A stretch of DNA of 64,000 bases, taken from Aspidapion aeneum. Lineage: Eukaryota > Arthropoda > Insecta > Coleoptera > Brentidae. A model generated the notes under the pieces. That model was given only the letters and a program-made list of their open reading frames with translations. It made no database searches and was not told the DNA's origin. A program made the position numbers and the translations under genes. Each line of letters opens with the position of its first letter. The first letter of the stretch is position 1. Of this stretch, positions 35,270-47,084 are shown piece after piece. The stretch lies in assembly GCA_963576565.1 (NCBI GenBank), contig OY755042.1, positions 13,370,262 through 13,434,261 on the forward strand, read 5' to 3'.

Positions 35270-36060
35270 TTTCTATTGGGGGAAGAGGAGGGTGGGGGTA
35301 GAGGTAGAAATATATTTTTTGTTTGGGCTATATTGCCATCGGACCTTTATGCATAACCAAATTTTATAAAAGTCATTTGAAGTGAAGTGTCTCAAAAACG
35401 CATTTTTTTATGGAAGGTGGTGGAGGGTAGGGGTGGGTGGACATTTTTTTATTATTGTTGTATTGTCATCGGACCACTATATGTATACCAAATTTCATCC
35501 AAATCGGATAATGCAAAGTGTGTCAAAAACTCATTTTTCTATAGATGGGGGTGGGGGTAGGAGTGGGAGGATTTTTTTTTCAGTGTTGTATTGTCATCGG
35601 ACCACTATATGTATACCAAATATCTTCCAAATCGGATAATGGGAAGGGTGTCAAAAACGCATTTTCTATGGAAGAGGGTGGGGGTAGGGGTGGGAGGATA
35701 TTTTTTTCTTAATGTTGTATTGACATCGGACCACTATGTGAATACCAAATTTCATCCAAATCGGATAATGGGAAGTGTGTCAAAAACTCATTTTTCTATG
35801 AAAGAGGTGGGGGTAGGGGTAGGAGGATATTTTTTCATAATATTGTATTGTCATCGGATCACTATATGTATACCAAATTTCATCCAAATCGGATAACGGG
35901 AAGTGTGTCAAAAACACATGTTTCTATAGAAGGGGTGGGGGTAGGGGTGGGAGGATATTTTTTTCTTAATGTTGTATTGTCATGGGACCACTATGTGTGT
36001 ACCAAATTTCATCCAAATTGGATAATGGGAAGTGTGTGAAAAACGCTTCACAAGATTTGA
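35270..36060 (+). repeat. Tandem array, unit 128-130 bp, six copies
   Basis: CATCGGACC-type landmarks occur at about 35337, 35467, 35595, 35724, 35852 and 35981. Each unit holds ATACCAAATTTCATCCAAAT, CGGATAATGGGAAGTGTGTC and GGTGGGGGTAGGGGTGGGAG. Open frames across the array repeat the same residues with each unit and are artefacts. Present only in this copy of family B. Confidence 0.9.
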
Positions 36061-36239
36061 TAGATAGTTAGTTAGATAGTTAGACAGAACATCTGAAGCT
36101 AAATAAAAGCTTGTAAAATACAAAACTGTTTAATTTCGTGAATTGAAGTTGAAGCATGTGGTACATTATTATAGGTATACCTATCAATTTTGTACCCAAC
36201 TGTAACTAGTAGTTACAGGTAAATTTAGCAGTTGAGTGT

Positions 36240-37300
36240 TTTTTTTTTATTATTTTTTTTTATTTAAATGTATGTTTAAATCAAACAAAACTAACGATCC
36301 ACTCAAACTATTTAGAAAAAATTGTGGTCTAAAAATATCACAAGCACAGCTTTTTATATTTAGTGCGTTGTACTATAATAATAAAATATTCTAAATTTAA
36401 ATAATATACATAATAGGTATGTAGCAAAATAATTGATTTTCTGAGCTTTTAAAGCTTTTTATATTGTACAAATAAGTAATTGTGGTCACGATTGGCGGAT
36501 TGCTGAATAGAATGCGTTGTATTTGCGTAGGCCGGTGGATAATAGATTCCTGTTTTTCGACCGGCCGCGGCTCTTTTCAGTCTCATTATAAAAACCCCGT
36601 TATTGTTATTCTAAAAGCCACCGATTTCCTATTCAATAAAGTAACGATTACCAACAAAAGACGTGTCGAAATTGCTTTTTAACCGCTCTTCTCATGAAAT
36701 ATAGTCAATAACATCAGTAAGCAACTTGTGGTGTAGTTTCCTAAACACGCTGGTTGTTGTTTGGGTTCATTTTCATTGTCATCTTTCGGGCGTAATATAA
36801 ATCCAATTTAAAAAGATCTTGTTTCGTGCGTAAATATAAAACTAAAAAAAATCCTAAATTAATAAACGTAGCCTAATTCCACCAGTTTAATAAGTTTTAG
36901 TTGATATAAAGCAGTGGCTTATTTACAAAAAAGTTTTTGGGGAAGGGGGCAACTCTTTTCTGCTAAAACTTCATAAGGTCTTCAAATGCAGGCCTTAAAA
37001 AGACAACACTGTATGAAGAATAAATCAGCAGTCATTGAAGATTACACTATGGTTATAAAACATGTCAGCAATATTGTCTTATTCAAATTTTTCCTAAGCT
37101 TAGCAATAAAATACCCTTAATATAGATTTCTGCTTATGTATATGCCTGACATTTTCCGTCCGAAATTTTGTTTCTGCATCTTTTAGTTTCAGATTATTCC
37201 AAACGTGCACGGAAAAAACAGATATCTTGAATTAAATAAGTATGCAGTTGAACCAAGGAATTAGCAATATAAGTTTTCCTTATTCTTTATGCAAGTATTG
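36240..37300. other. Sequence with a truncated MITE end, otherwise unrecognised
   Basis: CAGTGGCTTATTTACAAAAA at about 36912 with G runs after it resembles a MITE end without partner. 36480-36690 has higher GC than its surroundings (GGCCGGTGGATAATAG, CGACCGGCCGCGG), but no gene is recognisable. Confidence 0.35.
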
Positions 37301-37419
37301 TCTTACTTCGTCATTCTCAGTTGATCACTAGAACAGTAAAGATCGTTTGCTGTCTTGAGTGAAAAGCTATAATAGATTTTAAGAGCAAATTGTGAAAGGC
37401 TTTCGCGGCCATCGTCCAA

Positions 37420-37612
37420 TGGTGGGTGTGCTTTCGGGTCGGCCGTCGTCGTTGGAAATTCGTTCTCGACGTTTTGCCATCTCGAGTGGATGGCATCTTC
37501 AGGAGATGTTGACTGTTTGTCGGCTTCTCGAAGACGGGTGACCAGACGAAACGTCGAAAACGAATTTCCAACGACGATATTCGAACAGCCCGAAAGCACA
37601 CCCACCAGATTT
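37420..37612. mobile_element. Penelope-like element terminal sequence in inverted repeat
   Basis: The left arm (GGTGGGTGTGCTTTCGGG to GTTGGAAATTCGTTCTCGAC) is mirrored by the right arm (ACGTCGAAAACGAATTTCC to CCCGAAAGCACACCCACC). GAAACGTCG/AAAACGTCG and CCTGAAGATGCC are typical of the hammerhead-bearing terminal sequences of Penelope-like retroelements. Minus-strand reading beyond the left arm (37420-37303) is a short frame without known domain. No reverse transcriptase is near. Confidence 0.6.
37464..37506 (-). ncRNA. Hammerhead ribozyme-like motif, Penelope type
   Basis: Minus strand: TCTC, then CTGAAGA (37502-37496), one extra T, stem II GCCATC/GATGGC, then AAAAC, GTC and GAGA. TCTC pairs with GAGA as stem I. 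The GAAAC box has changed to AAAAC, which should weaken or stop cleavage. Stem III is almost absent, as in Penelope-type hammerheads thought to work as dimers. Confidence 0.55.
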
Positions 37613-37679
37613 TAAGAGGTTGGTGTCTAAGTCGGGACTTTTCCCGAGGAGCAGCAACTTTCTTATTTGAAAGTGCTAT

Positions 37680-38335
37680 GTGCAAAGATGGAGGTAAGTC
37701 GAGAACTTTTCGAGCCTCTCTAGAAGCAGCTCGAAGAAAGTCAGCAAGAGAAAGTGTTTCTAAAAATAGCGTTTGACCATATGATGAAAGACAACAGCGC
37801 CCTTCACACCACCATTGAAGAGCTGAAAAAGTCCATTCGTGCCCTACATCCAACAACAGCTGCACAAACACTCAAGCCAAATCGAAGCAAAGACAACAGC
37901 ATCAGCTACAACCACAGCTTCAGCAGTCCTGAAACCTTCCACATTACAACCACCTAAACCTGCAAACACCCAGCACGAGGCCAACACCAAGATCCAACCA
38001 CTTGCCAACACTATCACAAGGAAAGCGGAACAAACCATCCAACTAATGGACCACGACGACAACAACTGGCGACGACAACAACTGGCAACTGCAACCCAGC
38101 CGTCGCAACCGCAAACGCCTGGCGCAATCACTTGACAGGAACACAAAGAGACTGCCACAAACTACAGATATGGACAACAACCCCAACAAGGCCACCACCT
38201 CCAGAGGTACCACCGACAACGAGCAGACATTCCAGCCCGTACCCGTACTGCACGACACCAAGCAGTACGACAGAGTTACACGCCACCTCACAGCGCAGAA
38301 AATTAACTACGGCACACAGGGTGCCTAAATGAAGT
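37680..38335 (+). pseudogene. Retrotransposon ORF1-like remnant
   Basis: In shifting frames the plus strand gives VFLKIAFDHMMKDNSALHTT, then IEELKKSIRALHP (probable coiled coil), a Gln/Thr/Pro-rich stretch, and FQPVPVLHDTKQYDRVTRHL then KINYGTQGA with MKYRLDK, which resembles the folded middle part of Jockey-type ORF1 proteins. No zinc knuckles follow. High CA-repeat content makes chance frames likely, so only the overall order supports the call. Possibly related to the element at 50990-52830. Confidence 0.4.
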
Positions 38336-38339
38336 ATAG

Positions 38340-39426
38340 GTTAGATAAAAATGGTTCCAAAACTAATTGCTCATTTTGAATATGGACTCTTTCCTGACTT
38401 CAGAGCCATATTCATATAAATCCTAGCTAATCCTCTTCTCGAAATTTATCAATTTTTTTGTCTATTTGCTAGTTAGTCTAGGCGCTGGCTCCTGTCACAT
38501 GTGACCTAATATGTGTGCTCAGTTTGACTGCGGGGCTTTGTTAACCATACCAATGAATACACGACTCTATGAGAAATGCAGCTTAATTAAGGACACTCGA
38601 GCCCCTAGCATAAAGCAGCGGGTAGATGGATCTGTTGTTACTTCGGCTAGTACGTAGAGCAGCGGGTAGATGGATCTGCTGTTACTTCGGCTAGTACGTA
38701 GAGCAGTGGAGAGAGGGTGCTATTTTTAAAGATTTTTGGCGGCCTCTCTCTGCGAAATCTGAGAACTAAAATTGGGGGCGACTGCTCGATCGGGAAGTAG
38801 ACGCCATCTCTCTGCGAAAGAACTAACTCGTGCTGTTGCCTGTATGGGTAGTGTTTTTTATATAAATGGGGTCTTTTCATAAAAAATATATTTTTATGTC
38901 TTTATCGAATCATTTGTAACCCTTGGTAAGCAATAATAATTTATAATTATATCGTCATTGTTTTCTTTAAAGCTCTTACCTATGTGTTCAAATGGAAATT
39001 TTACAGGTAGGAAAATAGGAAAAAGTTTTCAATAGTATTTATTTGCACTAATTAATGTTTAGGTTAATATTATGGTTGTTATAGTAGGGGAGGCCGTGAA
39101 TATTTATTGGAACTTATTTTCTTAGTTGGTGTATCTAAATAGGTATGTCCTGTTAATTATAATAATCAACAATTTTCATCATTCTTATGATGATTTTCCG
39201 ATGGGTTCACAAGGTCAGTAGTTAGTTCTGAATCTTTTACACTAAGCAGAAGGGATCATGACCATTATAGGAAAAGTACTCTGGCTCATCTCACTTGGTG
39301 GAAAATATCCCTGACTGAAAATTTGCGGATCCAAAAAGTAGGTTATATTACACACTAGAGTTGGCGGGAGAACAAACAAGCTCCCCTTACGACATCGACA
39401 GTGTATTTTCTTTTAAATCTGTGTAG
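38340..39426. other. Sequence with a short 48-bp tandem duplication
   Basis: AGCAGCGGGTAGATGGATCT, then GTTACTTCGGCTAGTACGTA, occurs twice 48 bp apart (about 38611 and 38659), with a third partial start at 38701. The rest is unrecognised. Confidence 0.6.
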
Positions 39427-39723
39427 TATAGTCCTTGCCGTGGGCAGTTACACTATTGTGACATTTCCAACCTCTTTATTTATAATATGCATACTGACAG
39501 CAACAAAAAAAAGCTGAACAATTGCATGTCTTTGAGTTGTTTTTATCCGTCCATTTTTTTTGTCATCTCACAGTCAGCATCTTTTTATCCAGAGACAATG
39601 ACAGTTTTACCTTTAATTTTATACCAACATGGCATGTTTGCTTTTTAATATATTTCTGGTTAGAAAATATGTTTATTTCATGTCAAAGTTAAAAAAGTAT
39701 AACTGCGAATGGCAAGGACTATA
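39427..39723. mobile_element. MITE with TATAGTCCTTGCC ends
   Basis: TATAGTCCTTGCC and GGCAAGGACTATA are perfect 13-bp inverted ends. The first TA may be the target duplication of a Tc1/mariner-type element. Non-coding. Confidence 0.7.
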
Positions 39724-40245
39724 GACAATGCAATGAAATTCATTCGACTTGACATGACAGAAGGAGCAAAAACTGGGAGGGGATAAACAGAAGAATTTGC
39801 TTCTATTTGCTTCTCTTTCTGAGCAGGCTTCCCCATGGGCTTTTTCCTATGTGGTATATTTTTTTAAACTTGTAATTTAAAGTAATTACCTTTTGGTGTT
39901 GTATAGTCAATGCTTTCGAACCGATGTTTTTTTAACTTTGAACCATTGAACCAGTTAAATTACTATTTTTTAATCTACACACAATGACTACATATTATGT
40001 ATCTGCTACATGCCATTCAGGGCATTCATCTATCTTGTTTAAACTAATAAGTTTTAAAAAAATTGTGTTTCAAACATTTAAATATGTATTTTTCAAAATA
40101 AAGTTTCGTGAACAAATACGACCTAATTATTATTAGGGAGTTTTTGGGACTTTTAAAATAGCGACTATTCTAGTCGATATTATCGTTAATTTTATTAATC
40201 TTAAAGATAATATTTGGAGAGTTCGTTAAAAAATAAAGATCCTGC
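39724..40245. other. AT-rich sequence with no recognised feature
   Basis: No gene or paired ends. Confidence 0.35.
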
Positions 40246-40253
40246 CATCTGTC

Positions 40254-41909
40254 CAGGGTTGGATGGGCTCAAACAAACCGGCCCTGGTAATTTTTTTTTA
40301 TTCGGCCCTCGCTTTGCCACAAAAATTTTACGGCAAAAAAACGAAGCCATATTGTGATATTTTTGTTTTTTATATTATAGAGGTTTTGTTATTAAACAGC
40401 ATGCTAGTTTTAAAGGATGTAATTTGCATTTTAAGAAAAAAACATCATATAAACATATGTATGCATGTCCTAAACATCCTAACTTGTGAGATACAAGGTG
40501 TTAAAAGACTTTCAGAAAATCTCCTTTTTTATTAATATCTATGATAGTGCTCTAGATATTTTTGTAAAGTTTTATATTCTGTATGCCTATATTAAACACT
40601 AAGTACCTATTAACATAATTAATATCTAATTTTTATACAAAATGAAAACTCAAAAAAAAAGAAACGTACAAAATTTCAACATACAACAGCACTGCCCCCG
40701 TTAGTTAAAAGGCTGCAATAAATTTTTTTCGAATTCAGGTTTTTGGTCTCGACGGATTTTCCATCATGTCCTATGTAATAAAATTTAAAAAAACAAATAG
40801 CAGTAACTGTAGTACTGCCTTATGAACAATTAAAACTTTGAAGTCGTTTTTTTCCGAACCACACTTTCGTCACTTGCGCCCTTTTTACTACTGGGGGCAG
40901 AGCAGTTACGCTAATTTTCCATATGGTAACGACTTTTTTTATAATGAACTTGATGCTAATTTGAATTGGATCCAATACCGATTTTTCAATCGGCAATCAA
41001 ACCGAACCGATTTCTTAGATTTTTTATGTATTTTAGCACCAAAAATGACTTTTCGCAACTAAGATATGAGATATTGGCAAGGCCATACCGAAGGGGTAGA
41101 TCAGGGGGATCAATCCCCACCAAAATAGTCAACAAAGTGTGCTAAAAGAGATTGCACAACAACAACACAAATAAGAAAAAAATTGGACAATATTTTTATT
41201 TCATTTTTTTAATCTCCCGATTTTTTCTTCTGTATATTGGTATTGTAAAAATATATTAATAAAAGTAATATGTAACAATCAAACGAGTAACGCAGGCCTG
41301 GAATATGAGGAAAACAAATGTAAAAAAAAATTAAAAAATCTGTTTTTGATTATATTAAAAACATAGAGCCATATTCTCTAGAAGAATATCTGGCTTTCCC
41401 TCCTGGCTCAGCAGTATAGTGTTTTCATAACCTTTTTTTTAAATTATTTTTTATCAGTTTTTTATCCTGTTTTGTCCAATAATTGACAAGTGATAAATTG
41501 TACTTTTTATTCGTTATTACATTTTATTGATTAATATTTTTTTCTTACATCTTAATTGATATTAAGTAGGTCAAATTTTGCTTGTAATAGGTATTGTTTT
41601 TTTTAAAGACATTTTTGTTTATTAGTCGTTAGGATCATTATGCTGTTTTTGCTAATTTTTACTGCTGTTTGCTCAAATAAGTTTGAAAATTTTATGCAAA
41701 TAAATAAATACTCTACTCTACTGAAGTTACTACATACAGATTTTTTAAATTTAAATGCTTAATGTTTTAATTAGTTCGTTTAGTCAAATATACAAAAACA
41801 AATATTAATAATTTGGAATAGGTACATCGAACCTTCGGCCCAACCGGCCCTAAATTGTACCGGCCCACCGGGCATTTGCCCGGTTGCCTGCCTGTCCCAT
41901 CCAACCCTG
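40254..41909. mobile_element. Complete non-autonomous hAT element (1,656 bp)
   Basis: CAGGGTTGGATGGG and CCCATCCAACCCTG are perfect 14-bp inverted ends. CATCTGTC flanks both sides (40246-40253 and 41910-41917), a perfect 8-bp target duplication. The sub-terminal regions share ACCGGCCCTGG/ACCGGCCCTAAA and CTTTGCC/TTTGCCC phrases. The AT-rich body shows no transposase; the frames at 40263-40535 and 40838-41062 resemble nothing known. Confidence 0.9.
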
Positions 41910-41917
41910 CATCTGTC

Positions 41918-42834
41918 ACTTCAATGTGATTCAAAATTAACAAAATATTTTTATTTACTTACTTTTTGCAACGTAAAGTTATAAAATACCTGCAAAAACA
42001 CGGCGAACATATAAACAAATAGCCAGACTTTCTAATCTATCAATTTTAAGTTTAAGTTAAAGCACAGATTATGAACAGATGGCAAAATTGACGCCGCGCA
42101 AACAAACCATTTTTGTGAACTCTGATGATGATTTAAAAAAAATGGTTATTTTAACTAAATATCACTGGACCCTTTTTTACCAATTCCGGATTTTATACCA
42201 ATATTTTTCAAATTGTTTTTCAAACTGATTTAAATTTAAAAAAAAATTGTAACGCATTTTAAAGAAAAAAAATCAAAAGCATTGAGAACAAGAGTGTAAC
42301 GCAATGCTACACTCCTTGAGGGTTACGTAATTTACGAATAGTGCCTTAAAACTATATACCTTTTTAACGAATTATTTTGCAAACTAGGGCGGTATCTATT
42401 ATCTCTAGATAAACATTGCTTGATATTTATCGCAAAAAGCAATAATATTTTGTAGGAATTTTTATTTGTTCAGAATGACTAACAGTTTCATAAGAACACC
42501 TGTAATTTATCACGATGATAAATAGCATGACTATTTTAAACTATTAAGTAAAAACAATAAATATATTAATTAAAGGTAAATAAATATATTGTTTTAAGTT
42601 AAACGATTTTATTAAAAAAGTGCGATAGCGCGATTATTAAAGAAGCCCACCAAATATAGAGGTATACTCGCAACCATTTTATATCGGCCTTAAAAATATG
42701 TATTTAAAAAAGTGTTTTTATATTTTTTACTTTTTAGTCTTAATCAAAAAGAAACAAAATGCAGGATGTTTCATTATTATGTATTTATAATAAATCATAA
42801 ATGTAAAACCCGCATGTTCGATTTCAAAGTTCAA
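41918..42834. other. AT-rich sequence with no recognised feature
   Basis: No gene or paired ends. Confidence 0.35.
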
Positions 42835-43705
42835 AATTTATACCCTATAGACTCTTTACCAATTCCTTACTTCCTATTTTTTTCCTAAAATTGATTTGTT
42901 ACCAGATTAAAGATTTGATTCAAAAGTTTTCTTTTAATTAAAAAGTTTGTTGTTTTAAACAAAAACCCTATTGAATGATAACTCATTTAAAAGGTCTTTA
43001 AAAAAACAAACATTTTGGCGTAACTGCCCCTTGCCTGTGTGAAACGTGTGTCGGCTGCCAAACTTATTCTTTTACCATTTTTGACAAATTTCGCAAGTTT
43101 TGTGTAACCATAGCATATTCGAAAGGTCTTTCAAACACTAACATGTTGACGTAGTTATCACTTATTTACGTCAAACATATTTTCTAAACTTATTGACAAA
43201 TTTGTATTTTAAGATGCCACGATCAAATGAAAATAAAGTTGAAATAATTTTTTTATAAGACATAGGTCTGTCTTTAAATGTATTGTTGAAAAGGCGTTTA
43301 GTTTCCTTATATCATGTTCGCCCATCAAAAAATTATCTCAATTTTTATCTTCATTTGATCGTGGCATTTTAAACACTTCAAATTGAATTGAAAAAATTTA
43401 GAAAAAATGTTTGAGGTAAGCAAGTGACAGCTACATCAACTTGTCAGGTTTTGAAATATCTTTCGAAGCTATAGTTAGACCAAGCTTGTGAAATTTGTCA
43501 AAAATACTAAAACAATAAGTTTGACAGTCGATAGATTTTGACATGTGTCATATAGGCAAGGAGCAGTTACGCCAAAATGTTGGCTATTCAAAGACCTTTC
43601 TAACAAGATATCACACAATAGGATTTTTGTTTAAAGCAAGAAGCTTGAGAATTTTAACAAAGACTAAAAAAATATGGTTGAGAGGGTATAGCTTTTGACA
43701 GATTT
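42835..43705. mobile_element. Long foldback element (about 870 bp)
   Basis: The left half (CAAAAACCCTATTG, TTTTGGCGTAACTGC, TGCCACGATCAAATGAA) is mirrored in the right half (TTCATTTGATCGTGGCA, GCAGTTACGCCAAAA, CAATAGGATTTTTG), with the turn near 43300. Part of the right arm (TGTCAAAATGTTAG, TTTTCAAAGACCTTT, TATCACTCGATAGGAG) repeats directly at 43722-43785. Confidence 0.75.
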
Positions 43706-43934
43706 GACGTAGACAATTGACAATTATGTCAAAATGTTAGTTTTTCAAAGACCTTTATAACGAGGTATCACTCGATAGGAGTTTCAATTTGAGAATGCCG
43801 GCCCCTAATGTAGGGGCGTCACATCTGCCCTTTCAAAAATAGATATCTTAATGTTATTGATCACTGCCAAATATGGTTTAGTTATCTTCAATAGTTCAGA
43901 AGATATTTGGGTGGACTCGGACTTTTGGGACACC

Positions 43935-43937
<3 letters not shown>

Positions 43938-43981
<44 letters not shown>
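43938..43981. repeat. (TA)n microsatellite
   Basis: About 22 uninterrupted TA units. It follows GGGACACCCTG, the end of a Tc1-type element, so the run may have grown from a TA target site. Confidence 0.95.
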
Positions 43982-43984
<3 letters not shown>

Positions 43985-45690
43985 TATTATTCATAATAAG
44001 AAAATCCGTTCACAGGAAGTCAAAAATGAATCGCAATATTGGATAGACAGTCAGACATGCTTTGTGAAGTTAAATAAACTCGTTTAATAAAAACAAACTA
44101 AGATATCCGTATCATCATTACCACGCCCCCAAACTTGTTTTTTGTTTGTTTTAGACTGGTTTGAAAAAAATTGGAAATGTTTTTTGACAATATTTAACAA
44201 AATAAGTCAATTACTTTGCACTTGCAAATTGTGCAAAAACCCTTCGAAACAGGAAACGGCTTAACGTTCAATGAAGCATTTGCAGAACAGGTTTTTGTGA
44301 GGGTGTGTATATTATCGTCTGTCTTATAGGACTACTTTTAATTCTTAATGACCGAGGCAGATTAATACCGATTTATATGTGAGGAACAAAGACAAACAGT
44401 GCCAGAGGCGCAGAGGGTGACTTTTCAACCTTCACATGGTCCTACTTGAAACCACCTGAAACTAGTTTATACTAGTTTCGGAGCTGACCGATTTTTAAAT
44501 GGAATAATATAAGCATATTTTCTTCTTTTAGATATTTTATTGACAGGCCCGGGTAGGGCACATCGAATAGTAGGCCAGCTGAAAAGTGGTATTAAATATT
44601 GTAATATCTTAAATATATTTTATGAATAAGTACTGGATTTAGTTTCTGCAATAATAGTTGTACCGAAAGCCCTACTTATCTTTATCTTTATAAATTATAC
44701 TTATAATTATACAAAGAAATTTAAACTAGTCTAAGGTAATGCACAATTCATAATGATTGTCTACTAGTACACAAATGAGTGTAGGGTCGATTCGACGTAG
44801 CTAATTCGCCTCGGACCTATTTGCCAACGGTCGACTCGTTGTGGGTACAATTTGCCGCGGTCGATTCGCCGCTATTAGATTTGCCGCAGTCGATTCGCCG
44901 TAAGAATTTTTATTTAAATTTTATTTTAATCTAACTTAACTTATTTTTTCTTAAATCATAGCTCCCTGCCATCTTGTTGGGAGATCAAAATCTGTGTTAA
45001 ACCTAACCATGGTCAATTGGTCGCAAACATCCTAGCCGGTGTCTGGACCACCAAAATTTTGCAAAAAAATATCCCCTAAAAAAATGGTTTTTCGAAAAAA
45101 CTGTTTCTCAATAAGTAGTTTTTTCAAAAACTAATTTATAAAAAAAAACAAAAATATACAAAAAATAATTTTTGTTAAAATAATACTTTTTCAAAAAGCA
45201 GTTTTTCAAAAAATCAGTTTATAAAAAAACAAAAATATAATTTTTTAGAAAAAATTTATGTTTGCGGCTAGTCGGACTACGGCGAATTATCTCATCCACT
45301 ACAAGGAACTGAATGACATGCATTTTCTTATAATCACCATCAGTCGTAAGTAAAATATTTTGAGCTTACATCATATGTAAAATAGATATGTGTCAAATTT
45401 GGAACTTTGCTGTGTTTAAAAACGAATATAATGATTTTTGACAAAAAAATGGCTCATCCAAAATGGTTCATTGTCCTATTTACGTGGCATAAAGAGCATC
45501 ACCATTTTTGGCTCAGCCAAACTAGATAGCGCCATAAGTGCCTGATAAATATTTGTCGCGACACACCAGATTCGGCACTAAGGGTCCGAACCATTAACGG
45601 CTTATCCTTAAATTACGTAACGCTTGATGGGGGGGGGGTTGGCTTTGCATTAAGACTTTTATTTATAATTAATACAACTAATAATAGCAT
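43982..45690. other. Sequence with a short GC-richer repeat cluster
   Basis: 44786-44905 has repeated GGTCGATTCGCCG, TTTGCCGC and GTCGACTCGTTG phrases about 25-30 bases apart. A reversed echo (GACTACGGCGAATTATC) is at 45275-45291, so it may be a decayed inverted-repeat element. No gene. Confidence 0.4.
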
Positions 45691-45691
45691 A

Positions 45692-45840
45692 TAGTGGCGT
45701 ATATAGAAAAAAGTTTCGGGGTAGGCCCGAGACTGTATGGGGGGGGGGGGGCGGCTGCAGACACCATGAGGTCGTATTTTATGCTATTTTATGTTTGTTT
45801 TCATGAAATATGGGGAAAACCACAAACCAACCGCGGAAAA
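45692..45840 (+). mobile_element. Truncated MITE, CAGTGGCGTATATAG family
   Basis: AGTGGCGTATATAGAAAAAA and AGTTTCGGGG match the left part of the intact element at 6677-6855, including the GTCGTATTTTATGCTATTTTA core. The right end is lost. Confidence 0.65.
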
Positions 45841-45889
45841 TGCAGTGTTTTAATTATATGTTATATGTGTAGAATAAAAAAAATTGTGT

Positions 45890-46180
45890 GTGTTTAAGAC
45901 CACACGGCAGAGGTGTAAACTTCAACAAGGCGAAATTAATAATACTGGCCCATAACATATTCTGCAAAGCGGACCGAACCGAACTCTTCTGTGTACTGGC
46001 CTTCATCTGCATCATTCATCATATCGCTCGCTAAATGTTTGTTACAGTTAGTCGACTCGAGCTGATTTCACCCGAATGAGCGTTACATAGCCGAGCCTGA
46101 CGGCTCAGTTGAATTCACTACCCACAAAAACTGCTAAACGCGCCTAAAGAACTTTACACTTCAAAAACGTCATGTGTTTT
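45890..46180 (+). repeat. Dispersed repeat family D, copy 1
   Basis: GACCACACGGCAGAGGTGTA, GCGGACCGAACCGAACTC, GAATGAGCGTTACATAGCC and CACAAAAACTGCTAAACGCG appear reversed and in mirrored order at 63265-63470. No coding content. Confidence 0.75.
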
Positions 46181-46198
46181 TGGATATTTTATCATTTT

Positions 46199-46323
46199 TA
46201 CCTTCCTAGCCCGCGCAGCAATGTCTAGAGAAGGTATTGTTTTCGAGAATTTTTTTTTTTGAGATAACGCCGAGAATGTGTTCTTTGGCTGTATTTTGAC
46301 CTATCCTAGCAATATCGTCATGA

Positions 46324-46363
<40 letters not shown>

Positions 46364-46598
46364 TGTGTATGTTTGTGTGTATTTTTTTTCTGTCCGTAAC
46401 ACGATAGCTCCTAAACCGCTAAACCGATTTTTATAAAATTTTCAGATAAAATAGTATTCGACACTAACGAGCTGATTAGATTTTGCTAATTTAAAAAATG
46501 GTAGGAGCTTTAGTTTTCGAGATATTTTCAAAAAACTGTTTTAAGGGTGATTATGATAGCTTCAATTGAAGTGTGCTAATAGGCTAGCTAGGAAGGTA
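46199..46598 (-). mobile_element. Repeat family A, reversed copy with (GT)n
   Basis: TACCTTCCTAGCCCGCGCAG at the left and GCTAGGAAGGTA at the right are the family ends, with AGATCCGTCATGGATCCA outside the right end. A (GT)n run at 46328-46380 corresponds to the short CA run of the copy at 29789 and has expanded. Confidence 0.8.
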
Positions 46599-47084
46599 TC
46601 AGATCCGTCATGGATCCATTTATTTATAATATCCATCTTAATAAACGAATTAGAATACCTTTTTTATTTTGACAAGATTTAGTGGTAAAAAAAATTGTTC
46701 CCCGGTTGGCCAATTGTGAACGGGCATTGCGAGGCATTTTCGACAAGTATCGCGATTTATTTTGCGAGGAATGCCAAAGTTGTTAATTGGTGGAGCCGTC
46801 ATTGTTCGCATCATGCACAGCAATCGACTTTCTGGGTGACAAAGCGGATCACCGAATTCTGTTGACCTCCGCGGGACCTGAATATTCGGGAAGCAAGAGG
46901 CAAAATAGTTTACATGCATGAGCATGAATAAATGGACAATGTGTCCCATTTTTAATAAGAGTAAATGCGAAACATACTTATAAAGATAGCGATCTGTGGA
47001 TTTTCCTTACTCTGTTCTTTTTTGAGCTCTTTTTTAAGAGTCTATTAGATTTTTGCCATTTTTGTAAATATCTCCGAAACGAAA
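46599..47084. other. Sequence with no recognised feature
   Basis: A 99-codon minus-strand frame (46650-46949) has Cys and His residues scattered but no known motif. It may be chance. Confidence 0.3.

Larger units (their letters stand above)
33881..36239 (+). mobile_element. Repeat family B, copy 1 (about 2.36 kb)
   Basis: Begins ACCCAACTGCAGCACGGCGA and ends GCAGTTGAGTGT; the second copy at 59509-61747 ends GCAGTTGGGTGT, so the ends are short inverted repeats (ACCCAACTGC). Both copies are flanked by T runs. Shared blocks: GAATTGCTACTGATCCCGAA, ATCAACATGGCGGTCTTCAG, GCCATTTTGTCACATGATGT, TTATTAGTAATAGTTGTAGC (tandem, period about 135 bp) and GGTATACCTATCAATTTTGT. No protein is recognisable, so it is non-autonomous. 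This copy carries a tandem array that the second lacks. Confidence 0.8.

Noticed and set aside
35591..35896. G-rich stretches as telomeric repeats
   Set aside because: They recur only once per 128-bp unit and are not contiguous TTAGG runs.
35382..36039. Plus-strand frames with repeated SSDHYMYTKFHPNRI-like segments
   Set aside because: The protein repeat only mirrors the 128-bp DNA array. No signal peptide, domain or selection pattern is visible, and the frame shifts between units.
37754..38332. Several overlapping frames on both strands, including long minus-strand Val/Ser/Cys-rich ones
   Set aside because: The plus strand is CA-rich and reads as a decayed ORF1; the minus frames are its shadow.
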